Shown here in pieces: positions 43,218 to 52,312 of a stretch of 64,000 nucleotides of DNA. The stretch is from positions 276,993-340,992 of the forward strand of contig NZ_FNGH01000001.1 in assembly GCF_900102875.1 (NCBI RefSeq), in the 5' to 3' direction. The stretch is from Franzmannia pantelleriensis. GTDB taxonomy: Bacteria; Pseudomonadota; Gammaproteobacteria; Pseudomonadales; Halomonadaceae. A program made the translations under genes and the position numbers. The notes below the pieces were generated by a model. That model did no database searches. It was given only the letters and a program-made list of their open reading frames with translations, and was not told the DNA's origin. How positions within the stretch are numbered: position 1 is the stretch's first letter; the number at the start of each line of letters is the position of its first letter.

Positions 43218-43844
43218 TCAGTTGGGCGCTGGATCAACGATCCGCACCGCGCTGAGAGCGGCGTCGTAGCGCTCTGCTTCCATCGCCAGGTAGGCCAGAC
43301 CGAGTCGGCCGACACTGGCATAAAACGGGGTGTCCACAGCGGCCAGGTCGCGCATGCAGCGCTCGCCCCAGCTCGCCAGATGATGGGTGAAGAAGTTGGC
43401 CTGCTCGGCCGGCGCTCGCTCGATCAGCCAGGCCATTGCATCGCACAGTGCCGCCAGGTGATCTTCGGGCTCCTTGACCTCCGGGTCGCGTTCGAGTCCC
43501 AGCTGGCGAAGGTCTCGGCGTACGGCCACCACCGGCTCGTCCATCAGGGTGCCGTGCAGGTACCAGGAGGCGTAGGGCACGACCTCGCCTTGAATGACCC
43601 CGATCAAGTGGCGAAAGTGTGCGCGGGCCAGTGCTTCACTGTCTGCTGCGTGTGCAGCATGGGCGAGGTCCTGCCAGGACTGGCTGAGCGGCGCACCATC
43701 ATCCTCGGCCTCGAGCCCGGCGAGAAAATCCAGCAGGGGCTGGTCCGGTGGTGCGGCAATCAGCCTACCCAGCAGGCGATAGATGTCGGCGCGCAGTGCA
43801 TCGCTTTCATCCAGCGCGGCGGGCAAGTCGGTAGCGTGGCTCAT
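43218..43844 (-). CDS. TorD/DmsD-family molecular chaperone
   Basis: A 208-residue all-helical chaperone of the TorD family that binds Tat signals of molybdoenzymes and guards cofactor insertion. Family traits include ADIYRLLGRLIAAPPDQPLLDFLAGL (given by its ends), VPYASWYLHGTLMDEP and FFTHHLASWGERCM. The ATG at 43844 lies five bases after the stop of the upstream iron-sulfur gene; a start at 43889 would overlap that gene. Partner is very likely the formate dehydrogenase alpha subunit. Confidence 0.88.
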   Translation of the reverse strand: MSHATDLPAALDESDALRADIYRLLGRLIAAPPDQPLLDFLAGLEAEDDGAPLSQSWQDLAHAAHAADSEALARAHFRHLIGVIQGEVVPYASWYLHGTLMDEPVVAVRRDLRQLGLERDPEVKEPEDHLAALCDAMAWLIERAPAEQANFFTHHLASWGERCMRDLAAVDTPFYASVGRLGLAYLAMEAERYDAALSAVRIVDPAPN

Positions 43845-43848
43845 GGCG

Positions 43849-45549
43849 TCATACCTTAAGCTGGGCGTGGGGATCGCGGGCCAGTTCATGCCACACGTCC
43901 TTGACGCGGCAGTCTTCGCACATCTCGAGGCGCGCCATGGCCTCGCCGGCGAAATAGGGGTGATCCGCCAGCTTGGCCTTGATGTTGGCGATGGTGCTGG
44001 CGGTAGCGAAGGGCTTGCCGCAGCTGATGCACTCGAACGCGGCTTCCTGCTTACAGATCATCCGCTCGCTGCGCGCGGGGCTGGCTGCGAAGCCAGGCAC
44101 CAGCGAGATGGCATCCTCGGGACAGGCGCTATCACAAAGCCCGCACTGCACGCAGTCGGCTTCGCGGAAGCTGAGTTGCGGCTGATCCTCGCCACCGGCC
44201 AGGGCAGTGGTGGGGCAGACCGCGACACAGCTCATGCACAGGGTGCAGGCAGCGGCGTCGACGTCCAGGCCGCCAAAGGGAGCGTTGGCGGGCAGGGCAT
44301 GTCGCTCGCCACTTGGCTGCCCCTGCTGAGCCAGCCAATCGAGATTGGCATTGAGTCGTTCGCGCTTGCTGCCGGCAGGCATCGGCCCGGTCGTCAGGGC
44401 GGGAAAATGCGGCAGAGGCTCATTTACCGCAGCGTCGCTGGCGTCGAGCAGTCCGATTCGCTGCGGATCGAGCCCCAGGCCTTCGAGAATGACATGCGCC
44501 TGGCGCAGTTGGTCATCGATCTGCGCCGCCATGCGAGCCGGCATATCGGCGGGACGTAACACGCGCACTTCGCAAGCGCCCTGAGCCAGTGCCGCCAGCC
44601 AGTCGTCGAGTCCTGCGGCGCCGAGCTCCTCGAGCGGTACATCAAGCATGTTGCCGGCAGGTGATGTGGCTTGGTGTTCGAGGGTGGCGCGGTCGGCGAA
44701 GCGCACTATCGGCAGTTGGCCGCCGGCCTCACGGTAGACCGCCAGCAGCCGAGCCACGAACTCCTGCTGAGCCTGGGGCTGCGGCAGCCGATACTGGATG
44801 GCGCCGGTGGGGCAAGCCGCGGTGCAGCTGCCGGCGCCGTGGCAGCGGAAAGGGTCGATCTCGATCCAGGCCTCGATACGCTGCTGCTGGCTGGTGATGG
44901 CATCGGCCGGGCACACGTCCAGGCAGCGGGTACAGCCCTGCTGACCGCGGCCGGCATGGGCACACAGGTCATGGTCGATCTGGAAGTACTTGGGCTTGTC
45001 GAATTCACCCACCATGTCAGGCAGAGCGGCCAGCGTCTCGGCGAAGGCGGGCGTGCCCGACTGCACGGCATGGTAGCCAGGCGGCGGTAATTCCAGTGTC
45101 AGGCAGGGCGTTTCCCCCACGTCGAGCACCAGATCGAAGTGGGGCCGCGTAAGGCTTGCCTTGGCGAGATCGATCGACTCATCGGCACGTTGCAGCATCA
45201 CGCTGAAACAGCCGAGATAGCCGCTGATCGACAGGGAGTGCTTGCGGAGATCGGCCCGTTGGCAGATGACCCCATCGGGTAGGTCGTTCAGGGAGGCGGA
45301 GGCCTTGCCGGCGGCATCGACCATCAGGGTAATGCTACGCAAGCCGTCAGCATGCAGATGCTGGATCAGAGTGTCGCAGGCGACACGGCAGGCATCGGCA
45401 TCGCCGATGACCAGCAGGTGCCCTTGGCTCTGGTAGCTGACGTTGGCCGGCGTCAGGTTGGTCGGCCAGGAAACGCGCGCCAATGCAGCAGACTGCGCCT
45501 GCTCATTGTGCTGCGCGTCGAGCTGAGTCAGCGCGATGCGTTGTGTCAT
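43849..45549 (-). CDS. Multi-cluster 4Fe-4S protein of formate dehydrogenase locus
   Basis: A 566-residue cytosolic protein with several ferredoxin-type sites: CTRCLDVCPADAI and CHGAGSCTAACPTGAI near residues 205-255, then CTLCMSCVAVCPTTAL and CVQCGLCDSACPEDAI near residues 435-480, plus CISCGKPF and CEDCRVKD near the C terminus. A Rossmann-like N-terminal part (LLVIGDADACRVACDTL) precedes them. Homologues accompany formate dehydrogenase operons in many beta- and gammaproteobacteria; their role (electron input to assembly or biogenesis) is not established. First large gene upstream of the TorD-like chaperone. Confidence 0.85.
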   Translation of the reverse strand: MTQRIALTQLDAQHNEQAQSAALARVSWPTNLTPANVSYQSQGHLLVIGDADACRVACDTLIQHLHADGLRSITLMVDAAGKASASLNDLPDGVICQRADLRKHSLSISGYLGCFSVMLQRADESIDLAKASLTRPHFDLVLDVGETPCLTLELPPPGYHAVQSGTPAFAETLAALPDMVGEFDKPKYFQIDHDLCAHAGRGQQGCTRCLDVCPADAITSQQQRIEAWIEIDPFRCHGAGSCTAACPTGAIQYRLPQPQAQQEFVARLLAVYREAGGQLPIVRFADRATLEHQATSPAGNMLDVPLEELGAAGLDDWLAALAQGACEVRVLRPADMPARMAAQIDDQLRQAHVILEGLGLDPQRIGLLDASDAAVNEPLPHFPALTTGPMPAGSKRERLNANLDWLAQQGQPSGERHALPANAPFGGLDVDAAACTLCMSCVAVCPTTALAGGEDQPQLSFREADCVQCGLCDSACPEDAISLVPGFAASPARSERMICKQEAAFECISCGKPFATASTIANIKAKLADHPYFAGEAMARLEMCEDCRVKDVWHELARDPHAQLKV

Positions 45550-45743
45550 GGTCTCTCATCGTCAGGTCGATCGTGAAGCGGCGTCATGGCACCGCTTTCG
45601 TGGCATTGCTTATAAAGCCTAGCCTTATCATTAGCGCGCTCATTATGCGAGCGTGCAGGTTCTATGCAAGTAGTTTCGACGTCTGGGTACAGCGGCGCCA
45701 ATGCCTCATTAGTCTATGCGCAGTTGACGAAGCACGCTGCGTT

Positions 45744-46358
45744 TCAACGCTCCCGCTCGGGAAGTGCTTCATCAGGGGGGCCATCCTGCTCCGCGTTAGC
45801 GGGAGTGTCGGCTTCGCCGTCATCGGAAGGTGCTGTGTCGCCGGTGACGTCCGGTGCATTGCTGCTGCTGGAGAGATCCGTCGCTGCGTCTTCGGCAGGC
45901 TCGTCCAGCTTTTCGACCAGCTTCTTGCCCCATTGGCGTACCGTTTCGCTGGTCTCGGCGGTCATCTTGCGCATCTGGGAGTAGTCCAGATCGTAGTCGT
46001 CGAGGCCGTCACGGACATTATAGTTACCGGTGGCCCACAGGCGGCGCAGGGCTCGGTTCTTGAGGGCGCTACTCACCCCCGGTACCAGGTAGGCCTTGAA
46101 ATCACTGCCAGGCCCCAGGGTCTCGGGGGCCGGAAGGGTGTGGTCGAGGCTGCCCTCTGCGGGAGGGGCCGCAGGTGTATCGCCAACCTCATCGGAGACC
46201 CTCTGCCGAGGGGGCTGGGCAGCGGGCTCGGAGGAGGAGGCCGACTCGGCCGTTTCCACCGCTGGCTCGGGCGTTTCTGTACCTACGCTTTCATCGCCGG
46301 CATCCTGCTCGACGGCGAGGCCGCGCTTGCGCCGCGACCAGCGTTCGAAGCGGTTCAT
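45744..46358 (-). CDS. DUF3306 family protein
   Basis: A 204-residue protein beginning MNRFERWSRRKRGL, the family signature. A long Ala/Pro/Glu-rich low-complexity segment (about 15-85) precedes the conserved core DFKAYLVPGVSSALKNRALRRLW...YNVRDGLDDYDLDY; the C-terminal 50 residues are acidic and disordered. DUF3306 is known only as a companion of formate dehydrogenase genes. The start at 46358 overlaps the DUF3305 stop by four bases. A gap of 194 bases with no visible gene separates it from the iron-sulfur gene. Confidence 0.87.
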   Translation of the reverse strand: MNRFERWSRRKRGLAVEQDAGDESVGTETPEPAVETAESASSSEPAAQPPRQRVSDEVGDTPAAPPAEGSLDHTLPAPETLGPGSDFKAYLVPGVSSALKNRALRRLWATGNYNVRDGLDDYDLDYSQMRKMTAETSETVRQWGKKLVEKLDEPAEDAATDLSSSSNAPDVTGDTAPSDDGEADTPANAEQDGPPDEALPERER

Positions 46359-46783
46359 ACCTGGTCCTCCTGGGCGCGCCCGGCGCCCTTGCGCTTCTTC
46401 TTGCGCCCCTCCGGCGGCGCTTCGCCGTGGCGGGCCAGGTAGGCTTCCAGCCACACCTGGATGGCTAATGGCATCGGCGCCTCGAGCACCTGCTGCTCAC
46501 CGTCCATCCAACCAGCGGCGACATCCTGGCTGGCGGTGATGGCGGTGGGATCTGGATGTTCGCCGCTGAACCCGCAGCGCACGAACAGCCTCGGCTCGGC
46601 GGAGCCAAGGTTGAAGCGGTAGGCGGCACGCTCGGTCATATAGAGCTGCAGGTCGAGCACATGAGGGCCTTGGTCCCCCGGCGCGAGGGCGGCAATCCGC
46701 CACTGCATGCGGGTGAATCCCTTGACGGTCTTGTTCTCGCCGGCAAGCGCCAGGCTCAACTGGCGTAAACTGGAAGTCGACAT
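46355..46783 (-). CDS. DUF3305 family protein
   Basis: A 142-residue protein with the conserved VLDLQLYMTERAAYRFNLGSAEPRLFVRC region (given by its ends) and a very basic C terminus (EGRKKKRKGAGRAQ). Like DUF3306 it occurs almost only with formate dehydrogenase loci, suggesting a maturation role. It is the first gene of the minus-strand operon; fdhD starts divergently 100 bases away. An internal Met at MQWRIAAL is an alternative start. Confidence 0.85.
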   Translation of the reverse strand: MSTSSLRQLSLALAGENKTVKGFTRMQWRIAALAPGDQGPHVLDLQLYMTERAAYRFNLGSAEPRLFVRCGFSGEHPDPTAITASQDVAAGWMDGEQQVLEAPMPLAIQVWLEAYLARHGEAPPEGRKKKRKGAGRAQEDQV

Positions 46784-46883
46784 GATGGCTCCGCGTAACG
46801 CTGTCGATGGGATGACTGAAGACAGTAAGCGCCAGCAGTGCCATCATGGTCAAGCCACTGAACTGCTTGGAGAAGCCTTCGAC

Positions 46884-47729
46884 ATGACTGCCATCAGCCT
46901 GAGCCGGGCGCGTCTACCGACGACCCTCGAGATCGACGTTGTCGACGAGTTCGGCGCATCGCGTCGCCAGGCGATCGCCGCCGAGCGTGCGTTGACGGTT
47001 TACCTCAACAGGCATGAAATCGTCACCCTGATGACGCTGGGCGCCGAACCCGAGGCGTTGGTGGTGGGGTATCTGCGCAATCAGGGGCTGCTCGATTCGC
47101 AAGCGGACCTGCTGGCGGTTTATGTGGACTGGGAGGTCGAAGCGGCGGCGGTGGTCACCCAGCGGCTGCCTGAGGATCTCGAAGAGCGCCTGGGACAGCG
47201 TACGGTGACCACCGGCTGCGGACAGGGGACGGTGTTCGGTCGTTTGCTGGACGCCACGGGGTTGGCACCACTCCCCGGCACGGTGCTTTCCCAGTCGGTG
47301 CTCGGCCGCCTGCTGCATAACCTCGGCGCCTACAACGAGACCTACAAGAGCGCCGGTGCGGTCCACGGCTGTGCGCTGTGTCGTCAGGACCAGGTGCTGG
47401 ATTTCGTCGAGGATGTGGGGCGCCACAATGCGGTGGATACCCTGGCCGGCCGCCAGTGGCTCGAAGCCACCCAGGCCGGCGAGGCGGATATCTTCTATAC
47501 CACGGGGCGGCTGACGTCCGAGATGGTGCTCAAGGTGGCTCAGATGGGGATCAGCGTGCTGGTGTCACGCTCGGGCGTAACGCAAAAGGGCGTCGAACTG
47601 GCCGAGCGCTTTGGGGTGCTCCTGGTGGCGCGCGCCAAGGGCCGGCACTTTCAGGCCATCAATGCCGAGGGGCGGCTGGTATTCGACGACATACCGACGC
47701 GCCGCCCCGGGGATCGCCGCGTCTCGTGA
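46884..47729 (+). CDS. fdhD: Formate dehydrogenase sulfurtransferase FdhD
   Basis: A 281-residue protein that passes sulfur from IscS to the molybdenum cofactor before its insertion into formate dehydrogenase. The essential Cys pair is Cys163/Cys166 (HGCALCRQD). EDVGRHNAVDTLAG and TTGRLTSEMVLK are cofactor-binding marks. The ATG at 46884 begins where homology begins and has GGAG about 11 bases upstream; in-frame upstream codons lie inside the divergent gene. Divergent to the formate dehydrogenase operon it serves. Confidence 0.93.
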   Translation: MTAISLSRARLPTTLEIDVVDEFGASRRQAIAAERALTVYLNRHEIVTLMTLGAEPEALVVGYLRNQGLLDSQADLLAVYVDWEVEAAAVVTQRLPEDLEERLGQRTVTTGCGQGTVFGRLLDATGLAPLPGTVLSQSVLGRLLHNLGAYNETYKSAGAVHGCALCRQDQVLDFVEDVGRHNAVDTLAGRQWLEATQAGEADIFYTTGRLTSEMVLKVAQMGISVLVSRSGVTQKGVELAERFGVLLVARAKGRHFQAINAEGRLVFDDIPTRRPGDRRVS

Positions 47730-47738
47730 TGTGCGTGT

Positions 47739-48371
47739 TCAGGCGTTTTCCGCGCGGGTGCATACCGACAGCACTACGGCATCCTCGTCGCTGACCGAGA
47801 CCAGCGCATGCCCCATGTCACTGTCGAAATAAATGCTGTCGCCGCGGGTCAAGCGTAGCGGCTCGTAGAATTCGGTATACAGCAAGATGTCGCCGTCGAG
47901 CACGATCAGGAACTCCTCGCCGTCGTGCCGCACCCACTCGCTGAACTCATCGAAGCCCCGCGCGCGAACGATGGTCTTGAACGGGATCATGCGCTTCTGC
48001 GCTAGCTGCCACGAGAGCAGTTCATGCTCGTAGGTCGGTGTGGGATGTTGCTGACCCTCGCCGACCCGGGTCAGGTCACGGCGTCCCAGGGTTCGGCTCT
48101 GGGGCTTGGGAGGGCTGAGCAGCTGGGGCAGGTCGATGCCCAGGCCGCCGATCAGTTTCTGTACGGCACTGAAGGTCGGCGAAATCTGATCGTTCTCGAT
48201 CTTGGAAAGCGTCGAGCGCGCAAGCCCAGTGCGCTGGCTGACGTCTTCCAGCGTCCAGTGATTGGCCAGGCGGATTTCCTTGAGTCGCTCGCCCAGGCGC
48301 AGCGGTTCGACGAACGGCTTGCGCCCTGAGGCGATGCGCAGGGCGGCGTCTTGATCGGTGGTGGCGCTCAT
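47739..48371 (-). CDS. XRE-family regulator with cupin domain
   Basis: A 210-residue regulator. The helix-turn-helix occupies about residues 27-82 (RLGERLKEIRLANHW, LARSTLSKIEN, ISPTFSAVQKL). A C-terminal cupin barrel covers about 115-205 (GEEFLIVLDGDILLYTE, GDSIYFDSDMGHALV). Members such as PuuR sense polyamines or amino acids. A perfect palindrome lies 18 bases upstream of the start, probably its own operator. The adjacent co-directional deacetylase-family gene is a candidate target. Ligand unknown. Confidence 0.88.
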   Translation of the reverse strand: MSATTDQDAALRIASGRKPFVEPLRLGERLKEIRLANHWTLEDVSQRTGLARSTLSKIENDQISPTFSAVQKLIGGLGIDLPQLLSPPKPQSRTLGRRDLTRVGEGQQHPTPTYEHELLSWQLAQKRMIPFKTIVRARGFDEFSEWVRHDGEEFLIVLDGDILLYTEFYEPLRLTRGDSIYFDSDMGHALVSVSDEDAVVLSVCTRAENA

Positions 48372-48388
48372 TGGGGCAGTTCACTATT

Positions 48389-48403
48389 GGAAATTTAATT
48401 TCC
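48389..48403. promoter_or_regulatory. Palindromic operator GGAAATT-T-AATTTCC
   Basis: A perfect 7-base inverted repeat around a single T, AT-rich in a GC-rich setting, 18 bases upstream of the XRE-cupin start. Probable autoregulatory site. An AT-rich -10 may overlap it. Confidence 0.6.
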
Positions 48404-48435
48404 TGAAGTTTACCACAGACGAGCCTTGACCGGTT

Positions 48436-48455
48436 GGCCAGCGGCGCCGCTGGCC
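48436..48455. terminator. Perfect 20-base palindrome after the deacetylase gene
   Basis: GGCCAGCGGC followed directly by GCCGCTGGCC (48436-48455), between the deacetylase stop (48490) and the XRE operator. It has no T run. It may limit read-through from the deacetylase gene into the regulator gene, both on the minus strand. Confidence 0.4.
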
Positions 48456-48489
48456 TGCCTCATCGCGTCGTGCTCACTGCAGGCGGACG

Positions 48490-49428
48490 TCAGTTCGCCC
48501 AGGGCTGACCGAGCAGTGCCTTGACGTGGGCCTCGGCGCAGCGGCCCAGGGCATCGGGGTCATAGCCGCCTTCGAGCACCGAAACCAGACGATTATCGGC
48601 ATAAAGCGCGGCGATCTCCATCGCCAGCCGGGTGACCCAGTGATAGTCGGCCTCGTCCAGGTTGAGTTCGGCCATGGGATCTTCGCGGTGGGCGTCGAAG
48701 CCAGCCGAAAGTAGTACCAGATCAGGCTTGAAGGCATGCAGCGCCGGCAGCCAGTCGTCCTCGATCGCCTTGCGGAAGGCGATACTGTCGCAGCCCGCCT
48801 CGAGCGGCGTATTGACCACATTGTGGTGCTCGCTGCGCAGGTAGCGCCACGGATAGAAAGGGTACTGAAAGCTGGTACAGATGAGGACGTCGCGATCGTC
48901 CTTGAAGATGTCGATGGTGCCGTTGCACTGGTGCACGTCGAAGTCGAGAATCGCAATGCGCCGTGCGCCGTATTGCTCGCGCGCATGGGCCGCGCCCACG
49001 GCGACGTTGTTGTAGAAGCAGAAGCCCATGGCATCGCTGGCTTCGGCGTGGTGTCCGGGGGGGCGAACCGCACAGAAGACATTATCGGCCTGATGCCGAA
49101 ATACCTGATCGATGCCTCGCACGACGGCGCCCGCGGCGACCCGCGCGGCATCCAGGCTGTGCGGATTCATCAGGGTGTCGCCGTCGTCAATGGTCACCAG
49201 GCCGTCATCTGGCACGCACTTGTCGAGGGCATGCAGATGGCGCGCCGGGTGTACCCTCAGCAGCTGCTCGTCGGTGGCCGGTTTGGCTTCCGACTGCATG
49301 GTCTGCTGCAGTACGCCGGCCAAGGCCAGTCGGGCGCGAATCGCTTCGAGACGCAGCGGGCTTTCGGGATGCTGCGGTCCCATGTGGTGGTCCAGGCAGC
49401 GGGGGTGGGTGATGTAGGCGGTGATCAT
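48490..49428 (-). CDS. Histone deacetylase-family protein
   Basis: A 312-residue zinc deacetylase of the arginase/HDAC fold. Marks are HHMGPQHPESPLRL, AVRPPGHHAEA (catalytic His pair), LDFDVHQCNGT and SAGFDAHREDP (zinc Asp/His residues) and LEGGYD. The ATG at 49428 has GGAG seven bases upstream; longer in-frame starts up to 49707 would overlap the divergent gene. Bacterial members deacetylate acetyl-lysine in proteins, acetylpolyamines or acetoin-related substrates. The divergent neighbour encodes a GNAT acetyltransferase fused to an acyl-CoA synthetase domain, which makes protein deacetylation an attractive guess. Confidence 0.9.
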   Translation of the reverse strand: MITAYITHPRCLDHHMGPQHPESPLRLEAIRARLALAGVLQQTMQSEAKPATDEQLLRVHPARHLHALDKCVPDDGLVTIDDGDTLMNPHSLDAARVAAGAVVRGIDQVFRHQADNVFCAVRPPGHHAEASDAMGFCFYNNVAVGAAHAREQYGARRIAILDFDVHQCNGTIDIFKDDRDVLICTSFQYPFYPWRYLRSEHHNVVNTPLEAGCDSIAFRKAIEDDWLPALHAFKPDLVLLSAGFDAHREDPMAELNLDEADYHWVTRLAMEIAALYADNRLVSVLEGGYDPDALGRCAEAHVKALLGQPWAN

Positions 49429-49539
49429 CGCAAGCTCCGCGGGAGATGCTGCGACCATAATCGGCTTGAGGCCTTGCACGACAGTGTCAATAAGTCGTAC
49501 ACAGGGGGATAAGAGAGCATAGGGCTTCGGGAGAGCGTT

Positions 49540-52281
49540 TTGGGTACACGATTTCTGCGGCACTTCTTCGAGCCGCGTAGCCTGGCGATCATTGGTGCAT
49601 CGGAAAAGCCTCACTCGATGGGGGGCCTGGTGGTGCGCAATCTGCTCGAGGCAGGCTTTCCCGGTGAGCTGTGGGCGGTCAACCCCAAGGGCTATGCCAG
49701 CGTGCATGGGGTGCCCTGCGTCAAACGCGTCGGTGATCTGCCGGCATCCCCCGACCTGGCGGTGATCTGCTCGCCGGTGGATAGCGTGCCCAAGCTGATC
49801 GAACGGCTCGGTGAGATAGGCGTCAAGGCGGTAATGGTGCTCTCCGGCGGGGCCTACCTCGATGACCGCAGCGGTGACGGTGGCTCGATTCGCGAACGCA
49901 TGATCAAGGCGGCGCGCCTGAGTGGCATTCGCGTGCTTGGGCCCGAATGCCTAGGATTGATCGTGCCCGGGCGCAAGCTCAACGCTACCTATGCCAGTCA
50001 GCCGGTCAAGTCGGGTCGAGTCGCCTACCTCGGGCAGTCGGGGATGCTCGGCAATGCCATGATCGACTGGGCGGCGGGTCGCGGCATCGGCTTCTCGCAC
50101 CTGGTGACCCTGGGCGACAGCGTCGATGTGATGCTGCCCGACCTGATCGACTACATCAATCAGCATGCCCCGACCCAGGCGATTCTGCTGCACCTGGAGC
50201 GCATTCACGACGCCCAGCACTTCATGACCGCACTGCGCGAAGCATCGCGCAACCGCCTGGTGCTGGCGATCAAGAGCGGCCGGACGCCGGAGTCGGATAT
50301 CTCTGGGCTGGCGCCAACGCCGGGAATCGCCAACCGCGACGTGATCTTCGATGCGGCCCTGGCCCGCGCCGGGGTGGTGCGTGTCGACGACTCCGACGAG
50401 CTGTTCGATGCGCTGGAGACGCTGTCGCGAATGAAGCCGCTGCGCGGCGATCGCCTGGCGATCGTCTCCAATGGCCTGGGGCCGGCGATGCTGGCCATCG
50501 ACAAGCTGATCAGCGCCGGTGGCCGACTGGCCAGCTTCAGCGATGATACGCGCCGTGCCCTGACTCGCGGCGACTTCGACATGAGTTTACCAGGGCGCAA
50601 TCCGGTGGATCTGGGTGGCAACGCCACGCCCGAGCGCATGGTCGATGCCCTCGAAGTGGTAGCGGCCGACCCCGATGTCGATGCGGTGCTGGTGGTGCAT
50701 GCTCCGACCCGGATGGCGCCATCCAAGCTAACCGCCGAGGCTATTGTCGCCAACCGCAAGCGCTTCAAGCGTAACCTGCTGACCAGCTGGATGGGGCTCG
50801 AGGAGGCGCTATCGGCACGTCACGAGTGCAACCTGGCGGGCATTCCCACCTACATATCGCCGGAGAAGGCGGTCAAGGCGTTCATGCACATGGTCGACTA
50901 CCAGCGCGTCCAGGCGCTGCTGCAGGAGACCCCGCCGAGTCTGCCGTTTGCGACTACCGCCGAGATTCGTCAGCGCTGCCACGCGCTGATCGAACGCGCC
51001 CGTGAGGACGGTCGCGAGAGCCTGATGCACTCCGAGACCGCTCAGGTGCTGGCGGCCTACGGAATACCCGCCGCCCCTAGTCGTTACCTGCATGATGCCG
51101 AGGAAGCCGCGGCGGCGAGTTTCGATGAGCCGATGGCGCTCAAGGTGATCCACGACCATAACGTGGTGCCATACCGCTACCGGCGTCATCCTCATAAGCT
51201 CTCTGCCGGTATGCTGCAGGACCTGACCACCCCCGAGCAGGTCGCCGAGGGCGTGGTGCAGCTCAGCGACAAGGTCGCCGAGAAGTTTCCCGGCGTGACC
51301 ATACGCGAGTTCTGCTTGCAGCCGATGCAGCGTGGCAAGCACTCGATGCAGCTATGTGCCGGCATCACCCGCGATCCGATTTTTGGTCCAGTGATCGTGT
51401 TCGGTATCGGTGGGTACAAGGTCAACGTACTGGCCGACCGCCACGTGGCGCTGCCGCCGCTCAACATGACCCTGGCCGATGACCTGGTCGCACAGACACA
51501 TGCCAGCAAGCTGATTCGCGAGCACTCTCGTGACCCGCAGCGCGATATCCAGCGGCTCTGCCAGCTGTTGGTCAAGCTCTCGCAGATGGCATCGGACCTG
51601 CCGGCGCTGAAGGGACTGGAGCTCAACCCGCTACTGCTCAACCGCGACGGGGTAGTGGCGGTGGACTTCGCCATGGACCTGGGCACACCGGCACGCCATG
51701 CGATCATGCCGTACCCCGAAGAGTTGCGTGAGTGGGTGACGCTGGACAATGCGATGGCGGTGGAAGTGCGGCCGATCCGCGCCGAAGATGCGCCGCTTAT
51801 CACCGCTTTCCATACCCAGCTTTCCGAGGAGAGCATTCGCTTCCGCTATTTCCATCACAAGGCCGATCTGACCAAGCGCGACCTGTCGATGCTGGCGCAT
51901 ATCAACTACGACCGGCAGATGGCGTTCATTGCCGAGCATCATCGCGACGACGGCAGCAAGGAAATGCTGGGGGTGGTGAGGGTGTGGAACGACCCGGACA
52001 ACATTCGCACCGAGTTTTCGGTCATCATCCGCGATGACATGCACGGCCACGGCCTCGGCAGCCTGCTGATGAACAAGATGATCCGCTACTGCAAGGGGGT
52101 GGGCACCCTGGAGATGGTCGGTACGGTGATGGTCGACAACCACCCCATGCGCGCACTGATGAAGCATCTCGGCTTCCGACTGCGCTATGACATGGAGGAG
52201 CAGGTGATGCATGCCAGCCTGCGCCTCAACGAGCCGGTCAGCGACTGGCAGAAGCTGCGCCTCGATAGTGCCATGGAGTAA
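49540..52281 (+). CDS. Acyl-CoA synthetase (NDP-forming)-GNAT fusion, Pat-like lysine acetyltransferase
   Basis: A 913-residue fusion. The CoA-binding domain (about 10-130: LAIIGASEKPHSMGG, LWAVNPKG) and ligase CoA domain (about 150-300: YLGQSGMLGNAMIDWA) are followed by an ATP-grasp domain (about 490-710: HSETAQVLAAYGIPA, MALKVIHDHNVVPYR, KGLELNPLLLN). A GNAT acetyltransferase lies at about 740-900 (VRPIRAEDAPLI, GLGSLLMNKMIRYC). The domain order is that of PatZ/Pka, which acetylate and inactivate acetyl-CoA synthetase. Start is TTG at 49540 with GGGAG six bases upstream; no in-frame ATG occurs before residue 27. Divergent to the deacetylase gene. Confidence 0.9.
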   Translation: MGTRFLRHFFEPRSLAIIGASEKPHSMGGLVVRNLLEAGFPGELWAVNPKGYASVHGVPCVKRVGDLPASPDLAVICSPVDSVPKLIERLGEIGVKAVMVLSGGAYLDDRSGDGGSIRERMIKAARLSGIRVLGPECLGLIVPGRKLNATYASQPVKSGRVAYLGQSGMLGNAMIDWAAGRGIGFSHLVTLGDSVDVMLPDLIDYINQHAPTQAILLHLERIHDAQHFMTALREASRNRLVLAIKSGRTPESDISGLAPTPGIANRDVIFDAALARAGVVRVDDSDELFDALETLSRMKPLRGDRLAIVSNGLGPAMLAIDKLISAGGRLASFSDDTRRALTRGDFDMSLPGRNPVDLGGNATPERMVDALEVVAADPDVDAVLVVHAPTRMAPSKLTAEAIVANRKRFKRNLLTSWMGLEEALSARHECNLAGIPTYISPEKAVKAFMHMVDYQRVQALLQETPPSLPFATTAEIRQRCHALIERAREDGRESLMHSETAQVLAAYGIPAAPSRYLHDAEEAAAASFDEPMALKVIHDHNVVPYRYRRHPHKLSAGMLQDLTTPEQVAEGVVQLSDKVAEKFPGVTIREFCLQPMQRGKHSMQLCAGITRDPIFGPVIVFGIGGYKVNVLADRHVALPPLNMTLADDLVAQTHASKLIREHSRDPQRDIQRLCQLLVKLSQMASDLPALKGLELNPLLLNRDGVVAVDFAMDLGTPARHAIMPYPEELREWVTLDNAMAVEVRPIRAEDAPLITAFHTQLSEESIRFRYFHHKADLTKRDLSMLAHINYDRQMAFIAEHHRDDGSKEMLGVVRVWNDPDNIRTEFSVIIRDDMHGHGLGSLLMNKMIRYCKGVGTLEMVGTVMVDNHPMRALMKHLGFRLRYDMEEQVMHASLRLNEPVSDWQKLRLDSAME

Positions 52282-52284
52282 CGA

Positions 52285-52306
52285 CGACGCCCCGTAAGGG
52301 GCGTCG
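52285..52306. terminator. Hairpin between convergent acetyltransferase and pdxH genes
   Basis: CGACGCCCC (52285-52293) and GGGGCGTCG (52298-52306) form a perfect 9-base stem with GTAA loop, three bases after the acetyltransferase stop and six before the pdxH stop. No T run, but the placement suggests a bidirectional terminator. Confidence 0.6.
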
Positions 52307-52312
52307 CAAGGC

